NCBI RefSeq assembly: GCF_052857255.1
Contig: NC_135497.1
Coordinates: 542,490,207-542,554,206 of the forward strand
Direction of reading: 5' to 3'
DNA: 64,000 nt
Source: Amblyomma americanum
Lineage: Eukaryota > Arthropoda > Arachnida > Ixodida > Ixodidae
Part shown: piece by piece, positions 55,271-64,000 of the stretch
Layout of the letters: every line of letters begins with the position of its first letter
How positions within the stretch are numbered: position 1 is the stretch's first letter
Made by a program: the position numbers and the translations under genes
The notes under the pieces: model-generated
What the model was told of the DNA's origin: nothing
Seen by the model: the letters and a program-made list of their open reading frames with translations, nothing else
Database searches by the model: none

Positions 55271-56464
55271 CCCTTATTACAAATATACTCCACCTTGGGC
55301 CCACATTTGACCAACAAGGCCCCCATAGCTAATGCCACCTATACAAGGCAAACCGAACTCAATTCTGGAAAAACGTAAGTTTTTTTCTCCATCCACAACT
55401 GGGCTAGTCCATGTCATCAGTCTCCCCCGCAACGAATAGACATAACAAGTATTAAGACGTATAAAATGTGGAATGTTTGCAAGAAGAAACAAGGTTCACG
55501 CTTATGCAAGTATACCATCACAACCAAGGATGAGGTATAATATAATTGTGCAGAAGTCTTTTTAAGGAAAGTTATGATTTCAAACACATTAATGATGTTT
55601 TCCAGTTAAATAATGTTAAACAACAAAAAAAGTGATAAGAGTCAAGAAGTCTCAACTATTTATGCTGACAGATTTATTTACTTCTTTTTGTGTCAAGCAG
55701 ATCGCTTTCACATGCCAGAGGAGATATTTTTAGCTATGTCAAAGTGAAAACAGTAAAACATTGGAGGCACGAAAGCTGCAAGTCCCCAGCAATTATTTCA
55801 ACGTACAACATGTGATATGAAAAAAATAAGCAGTTCAGTAGAGAATGTCACTGTGTGAGAGGTGACACATGTAACATTTCTGCCACACTAATTCAATTCT
55901 TAAACTTCCGAAGTTGAAGTCCAGGCATTTTACTCAGAAACAGAAATGAAAACAATAGTTATCTGTTGTTCACTGCCCACAGCTGAAGAATCTTCATTTG
56001 CTTTAGCTGCATCTGCTAAGAGTGTTCGTTTCATTTCCATTGATGGATGGCTCCCTGGAATATGCCTAGCATCAGGTGAGGGCCCATGTCACAAATAAAT
56101 ATTGTACTAACTTGCATAGAACGGTGCAGACACGGGACATTGGAATTAGATGACCAGGAGCTGATGAGTAACTGTGTTTTGTTTGTGGACAGTAGACATA
56201 CGCTGACAACCCTAGGCAACTGAAACTCAGTGCTGTTGAGGGTTGTGCAGCCTAACTTGTCTGCAGTAGTTTTTCATTCTGCATTGTTAGTTAATTGGTT
56301 AAGGCTAACTGGCAAGCGTTTGAAATATTTGCTTCAGAAAAAAAAGTGCAAATACTAAAAATACTGATTGCAATGTTTGCACCAAAGTACTATTTCTTTC
56401 TTTATCAGCCCTAAATTAAGCTCATGAAATTCATAATCTAAAATCCAATATTCCAGATATGATT
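55271..56464. other. Intergenic, nothing recognised
   Basis: Short frames only. No repeat array or RNA gene. Confidence 0.4.
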
Positions 56465-56700
56465 GGTTTGTGCTGTCTTAATGTCCCAAAGCAATTCAGG
56501 TTATGACGGATGCCATAATGAATGTCTCCGGAAATTTCGATCACCTGGGGTTCTTTAACATGCGCTGACATCGCACAGCACACCAGCCTCTAGAATTTCG
56601 CCTCCATCAAAATTTGACCACTGCGGCCGAGATCGACTTAACCCGCATCTGTTTGGTCAGCAGCTGAAAACCATAACGAAGGAGCCACCGTTGCGGCTCA
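56465..56700 (-). mobile_element. Ruka-like SINE, diverged copy
   Basis: The plus strand shows CCGGAAATTTCGATCACCTG, GGGGTTCTTTAACATGCGC and TAGAATTTCGCCTCCATC, the reverse complement of the SINE body. The head is degraded, and the B-box region reads GATCGACTTAACCCG. Confidence 0.8.
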
Positions 56701-58230
56701 AAATATGAAAAATATTGTCATATGACAATGCAGTGTTGCATGCCTATATATATCCACACTGTGCACAAATAAAAATCAGTTGCTCATACGCCCCTTTGTG
56801 CCTTTCTTGTGTCCCGCTTGGAGGTCCTTTACGCAAGTTAGTGTGAAGCAGCCGACCCAACAAAGTATCTTAACACTATTCTATGCTACAAAACACGAAC
56901 TATCGAACAGTAGCAATTGCATAATTCTGATATTTAGGCACAACGACCTAAGTTACATGGTAACAATGTTAACTGCATGCATTAAAAAGCAGCGAGCCAT
57001 TTCCACTTGGTGTGGTTCTCATTTTGTGCCTTCACGAAACATTCATGCACTAAATGCATGCTTAGCACTGTGTCAACATGACTGAGCTGTTCACAGCAGT
57101 GAATACATTACATTTATATCATGAAAGGCATGGAATACGATGATACAGTGATCATTACATTTATATCATGAAAGTCAAGGAATAAGATGATACACAACAA
57201 GGAGGCTGCGGCTACACCACAGGTACAGTCATGGACAAAAGTTTAGAGTGTGGATTCAAGTATAATAGTTTCTTCCTGTGCTGCCTCACTAGCCAATCAA
57301 TTGGTATTTGTTCCAGCGGATGGAGCACTTATGACCCCATACTTTCTAGGCTTTTATTGACCTGCAGTGCCCAACCACACAGAAAGAATTTTTTTTTTCT
57401 GCGAGCCTACATCGTGCAAACTTTTGACTATAACTGCATGTACATGTGTACAACTAGTAAAAGGGCTCGAAAACAAAAGAAAATAAAGATATGCACCGCC
57501 TGTTGCCATAAAGAGCTAGAGGTAGTCGCAAGAACAAAGTACATAAAAAAGTGTTGCTTGTATTAATGTTGCGACTGCTGGCTTTTCATTTTGTTGAATA
57601 ATGGCAATATAATTAAGTGCCAAAAGAAAGTTTTAGGAATATCAAGGTTGAAGCCTCGCAGGGAACTTTATACGCTGTAAATGAAGTTTGTGAAGAGACG
57701 ATGGTGCCTATTTCTGCTTTGTTTATGCACTAAAAATTCCAGCCCAAGTCAGTTGCACATTCGCACGTAGTTCGAGCGAGTGGACGATACAACGACTCTA
57801 AAACCGACTCCATTCATCTTTTGTATTTCCCGCCTTATGTCATTGGGGGGGCCCCTCTCGAATCCGGCCCCGGAAAGTGCATATCGGCGCTCCTACGGCC
57901 ACAGGGCAGTGCGCGCCCCCGTGAGCGAAATCTGCTGAACCTCTGCGTAACTTCGAACAGACGGGGCTTGTTCCGCGCCAGGTAGTTAAGCGCAACGACA
58001 GAACGCTCCGCGCATATGCTACAGGTGGGCACCCCTATGTGTACAGTGTGCCGCGCGTTTTTGTTTTGTTTTTCCCTCCCGTGAGAGGACACGGCACGCG
58101 CACGGCATGTAAACATTTACATTTACATTGAGCGGCCAGCGCGCGCTACGGCCAAGTGAGAAAGTGTGTGTGCGTTGGTGTCCCCGCGGAATATTTTGAC
58201 TGGCGCAGGATAATCAGTCAGTGCCGACGT
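56701..58230. other. Intergenic or intronic, with a GC-rich end
   Basis: No gene is recognised. A GC-rich, CpG-containing block at 57835-58150 may be a promoter. Confidence 0.4.
57106..57196. repeat. 47-bp tandem duplication
   Basis: CATTACATTTATATCATGAA starts at 57106 and 57153. The remainder of the unit matches with a few substitutions. Confidence 0.9.
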
Positions 58231-58765
58231 TAAAGGAGTATAGACACCTAACCTTTGGGTGCGTATTTTCTTGTTGGTAATGATGCGTAAAGCATTAATA
58301 TACATGGATTACCACCAGGTATTCTCCTGGGAGCGGCAAATAATTTATAATCGCATTTCGTTCTCCTGCTGTTTCGGTTTCAAAAGCCGAATGAGGACTG
58401 TGCCGACGTTTGCTTACATAGGTGACGTGAGACATGAAAAAAAAACTAATATTATCGCTGCTTCCACATTCGTCATCCTTCCGGCACTTGAGGAAGGCTG
58501 GCTTCAGCACATGTAGTAAACTAAAACGACGAAGCTGCGATTATATGTACGTTTTTCCATGCATCACGTGACCCAAGAGCAATTTAGCGTCACAGCCATC
58601 GTTCGGCTGTTGAAACCAAAACAGCATGACAGCAAAAAAATGATTTTAAATTATTTAGCGGTCGCACGTGAATACGACATGGCGAATCATGCGTAATAGT
58701 GACTTCCGCATTACTGTAGAGAAGAAAACATGCTACCAAAATTACGTGTCTAAAACTCTAAAGGC
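58231..58765. mobile_element. MITE-like element with about 30-bp TIRs
   Basis: The left end TTAAAGGAGTATAGACACCT and the reverse complement of the right end, CTTTAGAGTTTTAGACACGT, are imperfect inverted repeats (shared core TAGACAC.TAA..TTTGG). There is no coding sequence. The left 90 bp match the repeat at 27356. Confidence 0.65.
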
Positions 58766-59098
58766 ATACGTACTGATTACAGTACCAAATGAACGGCGCG
58801 CAGCCCATGCATAATCTTCACTTGGTGCTCATACACTCGGCCGAGGTGCGCGTGAATTAACACAAGTATACAGTGCATAACAAGGCATCGGATTTGCAAC
58901 ACTGCGCACGCAACATGGCTGCATGCCCTGGAGCACTTCTTCGATCTGTATATATTTAATAGGCATCTGTTTGACGAAGAGCCAGTAACAGTCGAAGCAC
59001 GTAAAACAATGATCTCAAAAAACATACAAAAACACGGTCATGCAAACCAGCTAAGAGCGTCAAGGACGGTTTCGTGAAGAACGGGCAATCGTACTCAC

Positions 59099-59294
59099 CC
59101 ACGGCTAGTATTTTGGCGGGCGCGGGAGTTTCTCCCGCCTTCCACACCACATCCACAGCGACGTCGTGCAGTCTTCGCAGCGCGCCGACAGGATCATTGG
59201 ACTGCTGTATTCGTATAGCAGGGTCGGTAATGTGCCTAAGAGGATAAACATCCCATGAGTTTTCGTTGGACCATTTAACCAAAACGTGCAACAT
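59099..59294 (-). CDS. First exon of a VKW..WDVYP-type protein
   Basis: ATG at 59294 opens MLHVLVKWSNENSWDVYPLR, continuing 65 codons to PAPAKILAV, and ends at GTGG|GTGAGT (phase 1). It is homologous to the exon at 21448-21640 on the other strand. Candidate later exons are 52860-53039 and the coiled coil at 52135-52270. A long intron rich in repeats (MITE, SINEs) would separate them. I recall this module in BEN-domain proteins of ticks; no BEN domain is found here. Confidence 0.65.
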
Positions 59295-59299
59295 CGCAC

Positions 59300-61590
59300 T
59301 GTTTACAAGTTCGCACCTTCACACTCTGCAACTATCAGATTCTTTTACCCTCGCACACAGGCTGCCGGAGCCGGAGCGCTCGTATGGACCTCCTGCATGT
59401 TTGTAAACAAACGAGGTGGCGCTGCGGTCGCTAGCGAGCTCGTGGTAGGCAAAAGGTCGGGGAGTGGCGTCGCGGATAGGTGTTGAGCGCGGGTTTTCAA
59501 GGCTTGTAGGCGCGTTTCCAGTTTCTGCGAATCATAGCAATGGTCGATGCTTCCAACTTAGTAATTTGTCGAAGTACACGAGCTGGCGTTGGCCACGTGC
59601 GGCCTATAAAGAGAAATAGTTTTCCACTGTGTATTGTATATATGGTTAGTAGTAAACATGTAGAAAGCGTTCCTGCCGTTTATTTATGCGCTAGGCATTG
59701 AATAAAACAAGTTTTGACACTCTGCACTAGCCGGAATGATTTTACTTCGGGACAGTAGTGAGCGGAAGTGCTGGCGTTGTTTCGTCGGAGCAGACATGCG
59801 CTCATCGTCTGCTGACATACGTACGTGTCGCGCTGCGCGAAAAGTGGGGACAGCGTCGTGTCCCCGAACTCCTGTCTCGCTTAGCGCTGTTTTTAGCCGC
59901 ATGACCACGCACCAGCCAGGCCGACTTGTCCTCTTGTTAGGCTGGTCGATTTGGTGAAAATTTTTGATTTCTAGAATTATTTTCTTTCCTAACCCTGAAG
60001 TCTAGTTTCGTGACGAAAAATTATAGCACAATATTGAAAACAAATTTATAAATTACGCTTTTTAGAAGTGTGGTCATCAAAAATTGTGAGGTAATTTCTT
60101 TGATTTCAGTGCCGCATTTCTTTGACCAAAGCGAAAGCGAAGATGCCATAAACGAGGGAATAAACTTTAAGGTTCGTTTTCTGACCTCTCACATTTTCTG
60201 CGACTGGATCACTCACCTTCGTAATTCGCATGAAAATCAAATGATTTAATTTGTCGCAATCTATTCCTGAGACGTTGAGGAGCGTAATAAATCTCTCGAT
60301 TTTTTTCCCTACAGGTGCAGTATTGTGTTAGTTATTTTTTGTAAGAAACGTTTTCATGTAACTATGCATGCATAAGTACTGATCATATAGAAAAAGAACT
60401 AATCGCGTCATCATACAGAACAGGGCTTTATGTACATGCTGGCATAAAAAACTGCGCACTATCTACTCAATTATTTGAGACCTTGGGGGGACTTGACGAC
60501 GGTGTTAATTATAATTGCCCAGAACTGCACCAGGTATAGCTATAAATAAAAGGAATGACTGAAACTAGCGTAGGAATTTTATATTTGCACCAAGTTTAGT
60601 TACATATCGCATGCATGAATAACGAAAACACTTTTCATGCCGCGTCCCCTCTCAATCTCGCCACGTGTCTGTTAGTAGCACGCCTGCGGCTGCTTCTTTC
60701 CAAACAAGCTTCGCGATCATGTATTACGTCATGAGACATGACACATGCATGATACAATGAAAAAGCATATGGCGTTTAGCACATTTAAGGTACGCTATTC
60801 TAAGCACACCAACGCGACCGCGCAAGATTGACACAACTTACCAGACTTCTTTCTACTCGAATGAAATAATTACGTTGTCATATCAACAAACAGTTTCAAG
60901 TAAATATTAAATGTCACAAAACGCGCCATTAAAACATGGTGTGCTATTAACAAAAAAAAACGCATTCCTTGGGGGCGAGTGAACCTGTCGGCGCCCCGTG
61001 CACCCCGGCTCAATGTGATAAGTATGTGTGCAGCTACATATGTCTTTTTTTCTTTGAGAAATTATCAGCCTATACTATCCTGAAGTTCAGGTGAATCAAC
61101 GCAGTAACTTGCATGCTATTAAGTGCATTGAGTGGCAGTGCCTATCGACTCCCAGACTTCGCGTTTTACTACCGTGGCCCAATGCCTGTTAGCCAGTTTC
61201 CGAATGCGGCATTTATGCGCGAGAAACCTATCGAGGCTAATTTAATATTTTTTATGCTACTACGCGGATCCAGCAGTGACGCAGCTGGTCAATATATGCT
61301 GCTTCTGCAGTGCACAGGCTTGAAGCAGCCGCCGGTAGGTGCGGCAGCTGCAGTAGGCACGGGCAAGCGGAACCTGTTTTGCCTACCATGCGAAAGTCGC
61401 TGCTAACATCAGCGCCACCGCACCTTCGTGACGTCGCGGGGTGAAGGAGGTCCATACTCTAAACACCAGTCGCCATCTGACGGCGCCCGTGGCACGTTGA
61501 ACAGCAGGCACTGCGGCCGGGTCGCGCCGGCGGCGCGTAGGATGCGTGTTTACGTGTTCTTCGCTTCCGTGTCGTTTGTTGCTGTCTTTT
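59300..61590. other. Intergenic between divergent genes
   Basis: No confident gene. A segment at 60110-60171 after TTGATTTCAG encodes PHFFDQSESEDAINEG and is exon-like but isolated. Confidence 0.35.
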
Positions 61591-61957
61591 GCGTACGCTA
61601 CCCTCTATGATAATTTTATGCATCAGAATGTATATTTATTGATTCGACTCGATAGTGCAGTTATGTGCAAGCGGTAACCGGATCGGCCAGCTGCAGACCG
61701 AAGGTTGTCCAGGCGAAGCGCGTGTTTTCACACGAGTACCTCTACGACATCCGTGCGCTGAGCTGGCTATTGTTCCGTACGCAGACATACGCAAAGGCAT
61801 AGCGTACGCTATAAAATAGCGTGCTTCGTACTGCGCATGCGCTAAACGCTATTCCAAACCGAGGTTTAGCGTATGTGCGCGTTACGTACGCTATTTCTCG
61901 AATTTAGCGTACGTGCTCTTGCGTACGCTAGGAAAAATAGCGTTGTCAAGATGGCGG
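61591..61957. promoter_or_regulatory. Cluster of GCGTACGC palindromes and a YY1-like site
   Basis: GCGTACGC occurs at 61591, 61802 and 61921, and partial forms (TAGCGTACG, ACGTACGCTA, TAGCGT) occur repeatedly between 61780 and 61945. AAGATGGCGGC, a YY1-type motif, follows at 61948. The block lies 370-740 bp upstream of the Myb/SANT-like ATG. It may be a promoter or part of a small palindromic repeat element. Confidence 0.5.
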
Positions 61958-62326
61958 CGCCCACGTCCTCCGCTTCGGAGAGAATTCGTCAATGTTATTG
62001 GGCTTTTAGGCATATTCATTACTTTAAATGGCACACGTGATATTCGCTTTGCCTCGCCTCGCCAACAGTATAAAGAAAGAGGGATAAACTTGCCCAATTT
62101 TCGATTCTGTGTAACGATTCCGCAGCTCTTAACCCTAACAAGACAGAACCGACTGTGGATTGCCTTGATTTGGATTCTTAAGGAAATGCAGTCACAGCCT
62201 TGCCAAATGTAGCCGTTTCGGCGGTTAGCTGGTTCGTCTAGGCTAGCCACCAAGCCCGTCGCAGCAACGCTGTGTCGCAGTGCTCGTAGCACGTGTGTGC
62301 GTTGACATCGTGGTCGTACTTCTGAG

Positions 62327-64000
62327 ATGGCAGCCACCGTGTTGACAGCGCAAAAAAATTCCGCTCCTCGCCTGCGATTTACATTCGCAGACGATTTAGC
62401 GTTACTTAGGGAGGTAAACGCACAAAATCCCTTCAAGGACGCTGCAGAGTGGAAAAACATTTTGAGAAATGTGAATTTCGCCTGCGGAAAGCCGTTCACT
62501 GCCCGGGCCTTGAGAGAAAGGCTCGACCTTCTTCTGGGCCAGTTCATCGCTAACGACAGAACGAACTTGCGCAAGTAAGTAGCCGATTTTTTCATGTAAT
62601 GCTTATACTCTACCTCGAACATACTTGCAGTTCAGTAGATGCACCCAACCCCTCGAGCTCGCCACTACGGCCTCTTTTTCACTGCGCCGCCATGGTGGCT
62701 CAGTGGTTATAGTGCTCGGCTGCCGACCCGAAAGGCGCGAGTTGGATCCCGCGCGTGGCGGTCCGCATTTCGATGGAGCCGAAATTCTAGAGGCCCGTGT
62801 CAGAACTCAGCACGCATCACTTAGCCGATAGGGTGCTTTAAAATGCTAACTAGCGAACACAGCAAATATTATTTCATGCAACGTTGGCTTTGGCAACTTG
62901 TTCTCTGTCATTTCCGTGCGGGCAGATTTTGCAACCAATAGTAATATTTTTTTATCGATTACTTTTTGCCGGTGGATCCTTTGAAGTTTGAAATAAATCC
63001 ACCATACCCATATACTGGGCACATAAATTCTAGATTGTAATTTTTACTGTTTCTTAGTGAATTAACAGTCCGTAATCATTTTCGTACATTTGTCGAAGAA
63101 AAATTCTTGCCGTTTTCTGCTGGAAAACGCACTAATTGCATTCAGTGACGCCTGGGTACTGTTTGCAGGAAAAAAAAACTAAATTGGGTGAAAACAAAAC
63201 AAGGCTCTTGAAAGCCTTAAATGAGATGTGAAGTGTGTATACAGATGGCGCTTACACCTTTTTCTCTGTATGAATTAGCAAATTTATTTTGTACCGTATG
63301 AATCCTCCCAGGTCAGGCACAGAGGAGGAATATGAGGAGAAGGAGAAGCTCCTGCAGGAGATCTCTGACCTCGCAAGAGAATTTCGATACAAGTGTAAGA
63401 GCCGCAAGGCACAAGCTGCTGCAAATAAAACGTTTGCTACAGGAGTGCGCGACAATGCCTGCGCCGCTGCTGCAAGAGTGTCACCACATCACAGTGACTC
63501 GTGTAAGGACACACCAACTTCCTTTTCTGTTCACTTGCTAAGCATGATGTAAGCGTGAGTCATTCCGCTTTAGTGTGGTACATAAACATTGCCCACTGCA
63601 TGAAAAGAACAACAAAGAAATAAGTGACATACATAAATAAAAGAAAAACACAAGTGACTGTAAGTGTGCAGATTTCTGTATTTGGCGTTATTTTTTATCA
63701 TCAAACCTACCAGCACTTGATGTGTATCAAGTGGCAAAGGTCATGGCGTATTTGTGCTGAAATGCAATTTATTGGGAAGCACCCATTGTTGTAACGGAGG
63801 GTCTACATTTTCTCCTTATTTTTCAGACCCAACACCATCTGGGACTGCCAACGACACTCCCGAAACAGCATCTTATGTGCTGCAGCAGATGTGCAGCGAC
63901 AGAGATGTCGTTGATGATTATTTCACGACTGACGCTGAAAACTTTCAGAGTGCGCAGCAAACGGCTAGCGCAAATGTTACGACAGACGTACAAGAAGAAA
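62327..64000 (+). CDS. Myb/SANT-like DNA-binding protein, truncated by window end
   Basis: Three exons join cleanly: 62327-62574 (ATG, donor CGCAA|GTAAGT, phase 2), 63312-63502 (acceptor CTCCCAG, donor CTCGT|GTAAGG, phase 1) and 63827 to beyond 64000 (acceptor TTTTTCAG). Exon 1 encodes RFTFADDLALLREVNAQNPF, WKNILRNVN and LRERLDLLLGQFIANDR, a Trp/Leu-patterned tri-helical Myb/SANT-like domain. Exon 2 starts SGTEEEYEEKEKLLQEISDL, an acidic helix. Exon 3 is Ser/Thr/Glu-rich. I remember this pattern as a large family in ticks, whose members may be transposon-associated or transcriptional regulators. No stop is reached in the window. Confidence 0.75.
62683..62830 (+). mobile_element. Ruka-like SINE, 3'-truncated, in intron 1
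   Basis: GTGGCTCAGTGGTTATAGTG (A-box), GAGTTGGATCC at the B-box position and ATTTCGATGGAGCCGAAATTC are present. The last about 100 bp of the body are missing. It sits in the first intron of the Myb/SANT-like gene. Confidence 0.8.

Overview
This is a eukaryotic, repeat-rich window, most likely from a hard tick (Ixodida, probably a metastriate genus). The basis is a dispersed tRNA-derived SINE resembling the tick element Ruka (six copies), several Penelope-like retroelement pieces with GIY-YIG endonuclease domains, animal CACTA-like transposases of the DUF4218 type, and a Myb/SANT-like gene of a kind I remember as expanded in ticks. All names are recollection of family patterns; no search was run. 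There is no operon structure, rRNA, genuine tRNA gene, CRISPR array or prokaryotic gene.

Layout. 0.5-1.05 kb: THAP-domain coding remnant (minus) next to a 343-bp CA microsatellite. 1.8-4.0 kb: two Penelope-like copies head to head. 7.1-8.6 kb: decayed LINE (minus) abutting a 5'-truncated Ty3-type pol with a 3' LTR (8.6-11.7 kb, plus). 13.4-13.8 kb: tandem array with a 125-bp two-monomer higher-order unit. 14.9-19.0 kb: decayed CACTA-like transposase gene (minus). 19.9-22.5 kb: candidate small exons (plus), one with a damaged splice donor. 22.7-24.1 kb: Penelope fragments and a long hairpin. 25.5-30.8 kb: SINE, LINE ends, MITE-like repeat, possible solo LTR, RNase H end of another LINE. 30.9-32.6 kb: a second head-to-head Penelope-like pair.

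The most interesting block is 36.6-47.3 kb (plus). An open 680-aa CACTA-like transposase reading frame is followed 240 bp later by a second gene that I could thread through 21 exons in one continuous frame (466 codons plus stop). That gene has a short N-terminal module, an array of 14 phase-1 micro-exons of 30-48 nt, many of them tandem duplicates, and a C-terminal DUF4806-like domain split over three exons. Its last intron holds a complete Tigger/pogo transposon on the opposite strand, with TIRs, TA target duplication and an open 520-aa transposase. A large transposase plus a many-exon second protein recalls the TnpD/TnpA pair of plant En/Spm; that parallel is inference.

48-64 kb: mostly non-coding DNA with SINEs, an RTE-like LINE end, a 114-bp hairpin, a MITE, candidate minus-strand exons (52.1, 52.9 and 59.2 kb), and at the right edge a three-exon Myb/SANT-like gene running off the window, preceded by a cluster of GCGTACGC palindromes.
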